From Shewanella electrodiphila (GTDB lineage Bacteria; Pseudomonadota; Gammaproteobacteria; Enterobacterales; Shewanellaceae), in NCBI RefSeq assembly GCF_023283985.1, contig NZ_JAKIKU010000001.1, forward strand, positions 372,001 through 436,000: DNA of 64,000 bases, in the 5' to 3' direction. Under the pieces are notes generated by a model. The model saw only the letters and a program-made list of their open reading frames with translations, was not told the origin of the DNA and searched no databases. This document shows positions 38,508 to 45,809 of this stretch, piece by piece. Position 1 is the first letter of the stretch. Every line of letters starts with the position of its first letter. Both the position numbers and the translations under genes were made by a program.

Positions 38508-39518
38508 TTAACGCATCGATGATGAATCTCGAATCACAGGTTCTGGTGTAAATACCATCGACTTCTTATCCACTGTTTCTTTACTATTTGCTATCAGAAG
38601 TTCGGTGGCAACTTTTGCAATTTTCACGTTAGGTTGATGTACTGTCGTCAATTTAGGCCAGGTTTGACGTGAAAATGGACTGTCCTCAAAACCTACAATT
38701 GACAGATCCTTTGGGATATCTAGCCCGGCTAATCTTGCTGCAAATAATGCTCCTGCCGCGATTTCGTCGTTACAAGCAACAAGCGCAGTTGGCCGTTTAG
38801 GTAAGTTAATAAGCTTGTTTGCACCTTCGACCCCTGATTCAAATGAATATTGCCCATCTAAAACCCAGTCGTTAACTACTGATAACTGATTTTGTCTTAA
38901 GGCATCTTTAAAACCAGTTAAACGTTCTTTAGTTGATTCATGGTGCTGATCACCGCTTAAAAAGCCAATATCAGAATGCCCCATGTCGATAAGGTGTTGA
39001 GTAATTTCTAATGCACCATGTTTATCATTGACGAGTACAGTAAGCCCATTTTCTGCATCAGTGCTTTCGCCTGCAATAATTCTTACATAGTTGGCATCTA
39101 TGTCATCAAGTGCTGCAAGTATCTTCGGGTCTTCAGACATAGGCGGAGTTAGCACTAGGCCAGATAAACGTGAATGTTTAACCATTTTAGTGAGCTCATC
39201 ACAAATATCTGGCGACTTGGCATCACAAGGGTGGATCAACAACTCGTAGCCTTTATCCTGGCAGGCTGACAGTATGCCATTTTGCATATCAATAACGTAA
39301 TAAGCATTGGGGTTATCATAAATGAAACCAATAACATATGACTTGGTACTGGCTAAGTTTCTGGCTGCTAAGTTGGGTTGATAATTAAGTTCGCTAATTG
39401 CTGCGTTAACTTTATCTACAGTAGTTTGTCTCACTGAGGACTCTTTATTGGTCACCCGTGAAACTGTTTTAATTGACACACCAGCATGTTTGGCGACGTC
39501 ATTGATGGTTACTTTCAT
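38508..39518 (-). CDS. nagR: LacI-family repressor of amino-sugar use (NagR)
   Basis: 336 residues. The helix-turn-helix INDVAKHAGVSIKTVSRVTN is at residues 4-23, then the hinge ELNYQPNLAARNLAS and a periplasmic-binding-like effector domain (IGFIYDNPNAYYVIDMQNG, LTGFKDALR, TTVHQPNVKIA). It sits at the edge of the chitin/GlcNAc cluster, divergent from the TonB receptor. Four copies of a LacI-type palindrome occur before genes of this cluster. In Shewanella the equivalent regulator, NagR, represses nag genes and is relieved by an amino-sugar ligand. Assignment rests on context plus family. Confidence 0.87.
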   Translation of the reverse strand: MKVTINDVAKHAGVSIKTVSRVTNKESSVRQTTVDKVNAAISELNYQPNLAARNLASTKSYVIGFIYDNPNAYYVIDMQNGILSACQDKGYELLIHPCDAKSPDICDELTKMVKHSRLSGLVLTPPMSEDPKILAALDDIDANYVRIIAGESTDAENGLTVLVNDKHGALEITQHLIDMGHSDIGFLSGDQHHESTKERLTGFKDALRQNQLSVVNDWVLDGQYSFESGVEGANKLINLPKRPTALVACNDEIAAGALFAARLAGLDIPKDLSIVGFEDSPFSRQTWPKLTTVHQPNVKIAKVATELLIANSKETVDKKSMVFTPEPVIRDSSSMR

Positions 39519-39886
39519 TATTATTTTGCTCTTTGATTCAGGCTATTAACTTAGCAGATATTTATCTGTGTTTGATGACATTTATCCCCCAATAATTGTT
39601 ATCAAAGCATCTAGCAGATGAAATAAAGTAAGTTCAATTACCTCTAATAGTGCTTATTTTTATTGAAATTGGCAATCTTCAATTGTCTTGCTGGTTGGAT
39701 GAGTCCTTGAATTAAAATAAATGTAGCGAAAATGATACAAGATATTACTTCTTGTAAAGTATTGCTTTTATTGGGTTTGATAGTTAGTGCCGTTTGGTTT
39801 TCGATTGTTTTCTGACTAAAAAAAACACGCCAAAGTTATTTTCTTGTGGCAAGCCTGTTAATTATTGTGTAATGTTTGCTCTAGAC

Positions 39887-39902
39887 ATGACAGCGTTGTC
39901 AT
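39887..39902. promoter_or_regulatory. NagR operator before the TonB receptor
   Basis: ATGACAGCGTTGTCAT, a near-perfect dyad of LacI type, 54 bp before the receptor gene. The same element recurs before hexosaminidase, nagK and nagP. The remainder of 39519-39886 shows no gene. Confidence 0.82.
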
Positions 39903-39955
39903 TCTGAATGGAATGGTTATGTATCCAAAAACGATAATAAAGTTATGGAAGGGAA

Positions 39956-42559
39956 ATGAAGATGCGACCTATTAATTTTAAGAAAAATGTTTTAGCAACT
40001 AACATTGCTATTTTACTTGGCAGTATGGTTTCAGTAGGAGCATTAGCTGCTGATGCTGAAACAGCAGAAGAAAACATTGAGAAAATTGAAGTAAAAGGCA
40101 TGCGTGCCTCGATGAAGGCTTCAGTTAACGAAAAACGTTTTTCAAACTCTGTAGTTGATGCTGTAACAGCTGAAGATATCGGTAAATTTCCTGATGGTGA
40201 CGTGGGTGAGTCATTAGGTCGTATACCAGGTGTAGCTGTAAGTCGTCAGTTTGGTCAGGGACAAGGTGTTTCGATTCGTGGTGCTTCAAGCAGCCTAACT
40301 CGTACATTATTAAACGGCCATTCAGTTGCTTCAACTGGTTGGTTTGACCAACAATCAATCGACAGAAGCTTTAACTACAGTTTACTACCATCAGAAATGG
40401 TTGGTGGAATTGAAGTTTACAAATCGTCTCAGGCTGATTTACCTGAAGGCGGTATCGGTGGCACCGTCATCGTTAAAACACGTAAACCATTAGATTTAGA
40501 TGCTAACTCAGTATTCTTTAGCGCAAAAGGTGATTACGGGACAATTTCTGAAGAAACTGATCCTGAATTATCAGGCTTATATAGCTGGAAAAATGAGAAT
40601 GAAAACTTCGGTTTTCTAATCTCAGCAGCGGGTTCAGAAACAACATATCAGCGTAACGGAATAGAATCATTAGTTGGTTGGGGTGATATTGTTCCTACTA
40701 CATTTGAGCAAGACCGTGAACGAACTGCGATTAACGGTGCGCTTCAATATAGTCCGACAGATAACTTAAACTTTGGTCTAGATTTCATGAGTCTGGATAT
40801 GCAAGCAAATAACGCTAATACCTCGTTATTTGTTATGTTCCCAGATGATAAAGATGAAGCATGTGAACAACGTAATTCGTTAGGAACTTGTACTTTTTAT
40901 CGCCGTGATGGCAATGGCGCAAACCCAGGTTGGGCACAAACTTGGGCTCGTCAAGCAAGTATGGATTCAAATACTTACGACTTCAATTTCGATTACGAAA
41001 ATGAAAGTTTTAAAGTTGAAGGCCGTGTGGGTAATACCAAGTCTGAAGGTGGTACTGAATTAACTTCTAACTATGGTTTTTGGTTAGGTACAGCTGCTGA
41101 TTACGCTGGTACTTACGATGCAACTGGTGAAGTGATTAAAATTGATGTCGCTAATAAAAACTTCACAGCAGATGATTTTGGTGGTCAATTGTCACCAGCA
41201 GGTTGGGCGCTTAAGAAGCAACCAAACTCAGATGAAGAAACTTATGCTCAAGTAGATTTTACCATTCCTACTGATTTAGGCGCTATCACTGCAATTAAAA
41301 CCGGTGTTCGTTACGCAGACCATGATGTCACTCAGGAAACACTACCAGCAATCGTTAATGCTGATATAGCGGCAAAAGATGCTTCAGCTTATTACAATGG
41401 TCAAATTTCATCGGGCGCAGGTTATACTTTACCTAAGCCAGATATGGATGCCATGTTACGAGATGCCAAAGCAGCTATTGGTGGTTTTTCTAAAGAAGGA
41501 CCAGTTTATAAGTCAGGTTACGGCACGATTAATGAAGAAAACCTTTCTTTATATTTAATGGCTAATTTTGAGTCTGACGGTATCCGCGGTAACTTCGGTT
41601 TACGTTATATCTCAACGGACGCAACATCAGATTACTTTGCTCTTCAAGATGATGGTTCATATGCTGATAACTTAAGTACTGCTGATGCAAGCTACAGTGA
41701 CGTATTACCAAGTGTAAACATTGCTTTTGATGTGGCTCCTGATGTCATTATCCGCTCTTCAGCATCGCAAGTTATCTCACGACCTAATTACGCAGATATG
41801 TTTTCTTCGTCAGCGCTTGTAGGCTATGCAGATGGTACTGCAGGAAATGAAGTTGTTAATACCGGTAACATTGCACTTGAGCCATTTAAAGCGACTCAAG
41901 CTGATTTAGGTGTTGAATGGTACTTTAGCCCAGATGGTTTAATGGGTGTATCTTACTTTATTAAAGATGTTAGCTCGTTTGTTACTTCTTCACAGACATT
42001 AGATGAAAGCATTGGCATTACGGATCCTGATTCAGGTGAAGATAGCTGGACTGTATCGAGTAAGAAAAACGGAACAGGTGGTCAAATCCAAGGTATCGAG
42101 TTACAAATCCAAGATGGTTTTGATAACGGCTTTGGTTACTCAGCTAACTATACTTTCGCAGATTCAGATGCAGCAGCTGAAAACTACCCTGATGAAGTTA
42201 GCGTATTCTCTGACTCTTCAAAGCATACAGTTAACTTAGTCGGTTACTACGAGATGGAAGACTTTTCAGCTCGTGTTGCTTATAACTGGCGTAGCGAATA
42301 CATGATGCGTGAATTACCAGGTTTCTACGGTAACCGCGAACATCAAGATTTTGGAACACTTGATTTAAGTGCAAACTACAACATCACTGAATACTTAGGT
42401 ATATCATTTGAAGTGGTTAACTTACTTGAAGAAGACAGTGTTCAATTAGGTGTTGCACCTGATGATGCTGAAGTTAAACCTGAGCTTAAAGGCGGATACC
42501 CAGCTTGGAGTTTCGAAGGCGAAGCTCGTTACAAAGTGGGCTTAAACCTACGTTTCTAA
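39956..42559 (+). CDS. TonB-dependent receptor for chitin oligosaccharides (predicted)
   Basis: 867 residues. The signal peptide ends near ALA (residue 31). The TonB-box region is IEKIEVKG near residue 42. The plug domain shows SVVDAVTAEDIGKFPDGDVGESLGRIPGV and then IRGASSSLTRTLLNGH. A 22-strand barrel follows and ends in the canonical aromatic C-terminus LNLRF. GGAAGGG precedes two in-frame ATGs two codons apart (39956, 39962). A NagR operator lies 54 bp upstream, so it is expected to take GlcNAc oligomers across the outer membrane; substrate is inferred from context. A terminator after it may lower expression of the next genes. Confidence 0.9.
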   Translation: MKMRPINFKKNVLATNIAILLGSMVSVGALAADAETAEENIEKIEVKGMRASMKASVNEKRFSNSVVDAVTAEDIGKFPDGDVGESLGRIPGVAVSRQFGQGQGVSIRGASSSLTRTLLNGHSVASTGWFDQQSIDRSFNYSLLPSEMVGGIEVYKSSQADLPEGGIGGTVIVKTRKPLDLDANSVFFSAKGDYGTISEETDPELSGLYSWKNENENFGFLISAAGSETTYQRNGIESLVGWGDIVPTTFEQDRERTAINGALQYSPTDNLNFGLDFMSLDMQANNANTSLFVMFPDDKDEACEQRNSLGTCTFYRRDGNGANPGWAQTWARQASMDSNTYDFNFDYENESFKVEGRVGNTKSEGGTELTSNYGFWLGTAADYAGTYDATGEVIKIDVANKNFTADDFGGQLSPAGWALKKQPNSDEETYAQVDFTIPTDLGAITAIKTGVRYADHDVTQETLPAIVNADIAAKDASAYYNGQISSGAGYTLPKPDMDAMLRDAKAAIGGFSKEGPVYKSGYGTINEENLSLYLMANFESDGIRGNFGLRYISTDATSDYFALQDDGSYADNLSTADASYSDVLPSVNIAFDVAPDVIIRSSASQVISRPNYADMFSSSALVGYADGTAGNEVVNTGNIALEPFKATQADLGVEWYFSPDGLMGVSYFIKDVSSFVTSSQTLDESIGITDPDSGEDSWTVSSKKNGTGGQIQGIELQIQDGFDNGFGYSANYTFADSDAAAENYPDEVSVFSDSSKHTVNLVGYYEMEDFSARVAYNWRSEYMMRELPGFYGNREHQDFGTLDLSANYNITEYLGISFEVVNLLEEDSVQLGVAPDDAEVKPELKGGYPAWSFEGEARYKVGLNLRF

Positions 42560-42584
42560 ATATTGTTTAGTTTCGTAAATTTGA

Positions 42585-42616
42585 TAAAAAGCCTAGCAAA
42601 TTGCTAGGCTTTTTAT
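42585..42616 (+). terminator. Intra-cluster terminator after the receptor gene
   Basis: AAAAAGCCTAGC-AAATT-GCTAGGCTTTTT stem and T-run, between the receptor and the halogenase-like gene 38 bp further on. It would give a high receptor to low downstream ratio. Confidence 0.85.
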
Positions 42617-42653
42617 TTTAATAACAAAAATAATAATAAAATATGAGGTCGAT

Positions 42654-44183
42654 ATGGAAGTACAGCACATTGTCATAATTGGTGGTGGAACAGCTGGATG
42701 GCTAGCGGCAAACCATATCGGAAAAGCAGCACAATTACTTCCAAATGTGAAAGTGACATTAATTGAGTCTCCCGATATTCCAACTATCGGTGTCGGTGAA
42801 GGAACAGTACCTGCTATTAAGCAGTCACTACAAAGCTTTGGTATTCGTGAAACTGACTTTATTCGTGATTGTGATGTCAGTTTTAAGCAATCTATTAAGT
42901 TTTGTAATTGGTTAGACAAGCATAAACATGGCATGGGTAACAGCTACCACCATTTATTTGATGTTCCCAGTCCTCTTGGTACTGATTTAACCGATTACTG
43001 GCTAAATCAAGCATCAGAGCAAGCCTTTACTCAAGCTGTATCACCGCAACACTATATTTGCGAGTCACTCAAAGCACCTAAATTAATTACTACGCCAGAA
43101 TACAGTGGCAAAGTGAGTTATGCCTACCATCTTAATGCTGCCAAGTTCGCCAAATTACTCGCTGGCAATGCGACTACAAAATTTGGTGTAAAACATTTGC
43201 ATGCAAACGTTCTCGATGCAGATATCGATCAGCAGGGTAATTTAACGCAATTGAAGACTGATAAATTCGGCGATTTGAAATTTGATTTCTATATTGATTG
43301 CAGCGGTTTCGAATCGATTCTGTTAGCTAAGAAACTTAAGGTTCCTTTTGTTGATAAATCGAAACAATTATTTGTTAATAAGGCGATAGTGGCACAAGTG
43401 CCAATAACAACAAAGGATGCTATTCCGCCTTACACCATCGCCACAGCACATCAGGCGGGTTGGATTTGGGATATAGCATTACCAGAGCGACGTGGAACAG
43501 GGTTTGTTTATTCAGATAATCATATGTCATCAGCGGAAGCTGAAAAGAAGTTCGATCGATATTTAGGTGGCAAGTTAGCCAATCTAGAGTCCCGTGAAAT
43601 CCCAATGAAAGTAGGTTACCGAGCGCAGTTTTGGTTTAAAAACTGTGTAGCGCTTGGTCTTGCTCAAGGCTTTTTAGAGCCCATTGAAGCGACATCTATT
43701 TTATTAACAGACTTTGCAGCAGGTTATTTAGCTAAGCGCTTACCGCAAACCATGGGGCAAATGCCGAGTTTATCAGCGCGATTTAACGACACCATGACTT
43801 ATGCATGGGAACGAGTTGTTGAATTTGCCAAACTGCATTATTGCATTTCGGACAGAACTGATTCTGATTTCTGGATTGATAACCGACATCCGGATTCTAT
43901 CCCTGAAGCGTTGAAGCAAAAAATGATGTTATGGCAAGACTATAGCCCAATAACTGATGATTTGTTTTCTCGCTTTGAAGTGTTCAATATCGATAATTAT
44001 TTGTATGTACTTTATGGAATGAAATACCAAACTCAATCATCTCAACTCGATCGACTCTATTGCAACACAGCTAAACAGCAAGTGGCTCGAATTCAGCAGA
44101 TTGGCCAATCTTTAGCTGCAGAATTACCTGAGCATCGGGCACTATTAAATAAAATTAACCAGTTTGGCTTGAAAACAATCTAA
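42654..44183 (+). CDS. Tryptophan-halogenase-like flavoprotein
   Basis: 509 residues of the flavin-dependent halogenase (PF04820-type) family. The FAD loop IIGGGTAGW lies at residues 8-16. A lysine in SFKQS (residue 78) aligns with the catalytic Lys79 of PrnA/RebH type enzymes, and FLEPIEATSI carries the expected glutamate. The WxWxIP signature of true halogenases appears here as WIWDIA, so the last position departs. It is cotranscribed with, or downstream of, a NagR-controlled TonB receptor and followed by sapC. Such receptor-halogenase-SapC groups are common in carbohydrate loci of marine and aquatic Proteobacteria, but the true substrate is not established. Indole halogenation is not implied by this context. 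Confidence 0.8.
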   Translation: MEVQHIVIIGGGTAGWLAANHIGKAAQLLPNVKVTLIESPDIPTIGVGEGTVPAIKQSLQSFGIRETDFIRDCDVSFKQSIKFCNWLDKHKHGMGNSYHHLFDVPSPLGTDLTDYWLNQASEQAFTQAVSPQHYICESLKAPKLITTPEYSGKVSYAYHLNAAKFAKLLAGNATTKFGVKHLHANVLDADIDQQGNLTQLKTDKFGDLKFDFYIDCSGFESILLAKKLKVPFVDKSKQLFVNKAIVAQVPITTKDAIPPYTIATAHQAGWIWDIALPERRGTGFVYSDNHMSSAEAEKKFDRYLGGKLANLESREIPMKVGYRAQFWFKNCVALGLAQGFLEPIEATSILLTDFAAGYLAKRLPQTMGQMPSLSARFNDTMTYAWERVVEFAKLHYCISDRTDSDFWIDNRHPDSIPEALKQKMMLWQDYSPITDDLFSRFEVFNIDNYLYVLYGMKYQTQSSQLDRLYCNTAKQQVARIQQIGQSLAAELPEHRALLNKINQFGLKTI

Positions 44184-44436
44184 ACAACCCCAATAAATCT
44201 ATATAGCTGGTGGTACTTTATTTCTCTATACGGTAACGTTAGCAGCAGATTAAATGATAATGAGCTTTATTGCGTATTGACTTACTGAAAGTTGATAAGG
44301 CGTCATTTAAAAATTTTGGGATTTATATTTTAATCTACAAGCGAAAGTTAAAGCTAAAATTTTAAACAAAAAGGGACCTGAATCCCGAATTTTTTATGTA
44401 AATCATTATTGATTAGAAGCGCCTGAAGGAGCCAAG

Positions 44437-45141
44437 ATGTCTAACCAAATTACGTTACTTGAACACGCAAAACACGGTGATTTAAAAATCACTCCATCAA
44501 GCTACAAACATGTTGAAGATCAGCATATTGTTCCAGTAACTTTGCACGAAATTGGTCGTGCAGCCACTGAATACCCAATTGTATTCGTTAAAAATAGTGA
44601 CAATGGCGAGTTTCAAGCTGTTGCAATGCTAGGTCTTAAACCTGGTCAAAACTTAAGTGTTAAAGATGGTAAGTGGCAAGGTCTTTATATTCCTGCTGTT
44701 GTTCGTGACTACCCACTTGGCCTTGTACTTAATCCAGATATCAAAGATAAAGTTTGGATCGGTATCCGTGAAGAAGCTGCTGAAGTAAGTAAAACTGAAG
44801 GCCAAGCATTATTCGAAGGCGAGAAAGAAACTGAATACTTAGAAAGCCGTAAAAAAGCGTTAATTGCGCATTTTGAGCAAGACCAAGCTAGCCGTAATAT
44901 CTTAGGTTTCTTAGCTGAAAAAGAATTACTCACCACACAAACGTTGACAGTAGATGTTGCTGGTGAAAAGCGTAATATCAATGGTTTATACCTAATTGAT
45001 GAAGCTAAGCTGAATGAGCTTTCTGATGAAGATTATTTAGAACTTAGAAAGCGCGGTTTACTAGGTCCTATCTATGGCCACCTATCATCGCTAAATCAAG
45101 TTAATCGTTTAGCTCGCACTGAGATTATGTCTAAGGCTTAA
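44437..45141 (+). CDS. SapC family protein
   Basis: 234 residues, SapC-like (PF07277). No signal peptide or membrane helix is visible. Characteristic segments are EYPIVFVKNSDNGEFQAVAMLGL, GLYIPAVVRDYPLGLVL and LIDEAKLNELSDEDYLELRKRGLL. The family was named after a gene near the Campylobacter S-layer locus, but its activity is unknown; it very often follows TonB receptors and halogenase-like genes. GGAG lies before the ATG. The 253-bp gap before it holds only a weak GGGA/TCCC hairpin at about 44375-44397, so the gene may have its own promoter. A long-stem terminator follows. Confidence 0.82.
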   Translation: MSNQITLLEHAKHGDLKITPSSYKHVEDQHIVPVTLHEIGRAATEYPIVFVKNSDNGEFQAVAMLGLKPGQNLSVKDGKWQGLYIPAVVRDYPLGLVLNPDIKDKVWIGIREEAAEVSKTEGQALFEGEKETEYLESRKKALIAHFEQDQASRNILGFLAEKELLTTQTLTVDVAGEKRNINGLYLIDEAKLNELSDEDYLELRKRGLLGPIYGHLSSLNQVNRLARTEIMSKA

Positions 45142-45157
45142 TCTTTGCGCATCAAAG

Positions 45158-45205
45158 AAGGCATTGTGAGCTACTTATTAATAGTAGTTAGCAATGCCTT
45201 TTTTA
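45158..45205 (+). terminator. Terminator after sapC
   Basis: A 17-pair stem (AAGGCATTG... / ...CAATGCCTT, one mismatch and some G-T pairs) with T-run. It isolates the receptor-halogenase-SapC group from the hexosaminidase gene. Confidence 0.85.
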
Positions 45206-45395
45206 TTGGCTGACTTTTCATCTGCAATATTAAACAACCTTAGCACTCGTAAGTTTTCATACATTTCAGTTTATTTTAATAAATTAACCCCCCTTAAGTC
45301 TCTGTTTTAATTTGTATAAAATACTTATTGTTAAATAACTGTAGCTATTTATTAAAAAAGTGTAGAAATCTAAAATTTATTTCTGTAGATTACTA

Positions 45396-45411
45396 ATGAC
45401 AGCGTTGTCAT
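45396..45411. promoter_or_regulatory. NagR operator in the hexosaminidase upstream region
   Basis: ATGACAGCGTTGTCAT, identical to the operator before the TonB receptor. It lies 400 bp before the hexosaminidase ATG, so the regulated transcript would have a long leader. Confidence 0.82.
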
Positions 45412-45440
45412 CGCTTGTGTGATTCGTTGTTTTAAGGTCC

Positions 45441-45580
45441 ACATGGGTAAGGAAGAGGTCTTTTGTCCATGTTTTAATTGTATTTCGGTCGGGCGAGGTA
45501 CAATTATTTTTATACTTTTAGTCTCTCCCCAGAAACGAGTATAAGCTGGGTTCATCCTATGGTTCCCAGCTATTTTTTTA
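45441..45580 (+). ncRNA. Candidate structured leader or small RNA
   Basis: Three successive hairpins lie 30-160 bp after the NagR box. The first pairs ACATGGGTAAGG with TTTTGTCCATGT (45441-45472). The second pairs AATTGTATTTCG with CGAGGTACAATT (45476-45505), twelve pairs around GTCGGG. The third is AGCTGGG / CCCAGCT followed by a seven-T run (45544-45580). Together they suggest a transcript that can end before the hexosaminidase gene: either an attenuated 5' leader or a NagR-controlled small RNA. No known riboswitch class was recognised. Confidence 0.45.
45544..45580 (+). terminator. Terminator inside the hexosaminidase leader
   Basis: AGCTGGG, a 14-base loop (with a small internal CAT/ATG pairing), CCCAGCT and then ATTTTTTTA. 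It lies 230 bp before the hexosaminidase start and downstream of its NagR box. Confidence 0.65.
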
Positions 45581-45649
45581 TCTTTTTTATAATAAACAGC
45601 CTTATATCAGCCTGTTATTTGATAAAACTAGATATTGATTAAAAGTATT

Positions 45650-45802
45650 ATGTGTAGACCTAATTCAATTGTGCTTAAAATTATTACGCTTAAAGCCACT
45701 AGGCTTAATGCTATTAGATTTACGCTTAAAGCTTTAGTATTAAAGCCATTATGCTTAAGGCTCACCGAGCTGTTGGCTTTAGACATAACCAGGGATAACT
45801 GA
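45650..45802 (+). CDS. Possible 50-residue upstream open frame
   Basis: An ATG-initiated frame that ends eight bases before the hexosaminidase ATG. It crosses the GCTTAA repeat array, so the product has recurring LK and RL pairs (VLKIITLKATRLNAI, then FTLKALVLK). It has only a weak A-rich ribosome binding site. It could be a leader peptide coupled to translation of the next gene, or merely chance openness of a repeat of period 15, a multiple of three. Confidence 0.25.
   Translation: MCRPNSIVLKIITLKATRLNAIRFTLKALVLKPLCLRLTELLALDITRDN
45673..45758. repeat. Degenerate repeat array with GCTTAA core
   Basis: GCTTAA occurs at 45673, 45688, 45703, 45724 and 45753; the first three are spaced exactly 15 bp. 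Intervening bases are A/T-rich and loosely repeated (TTAAAGCC). It lies directly before the hexosaminidase gene. Similar short-period arrays occur before nagB-II and nagA. Confidence 0.5.
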
Positions 45803-45809
45803 GGAATTT

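Noticed and set aside
42654..44183. Halogenated natural-product gene cluster
   Set aside because: No NRPS, PKS, indole pathway or flavin reductase gene is adjacent. Context is carbohydrate uptake.
45370..45555. Minus-strand 61-residue open frame in the hexosaminidase leader
   Set aside because: It overlaps the NagR operator and the hairpins, has no good ribosome binding site, and the product shows no domain, signal peptide or membrane segment. The plus-strand RNA structure explains the region better.
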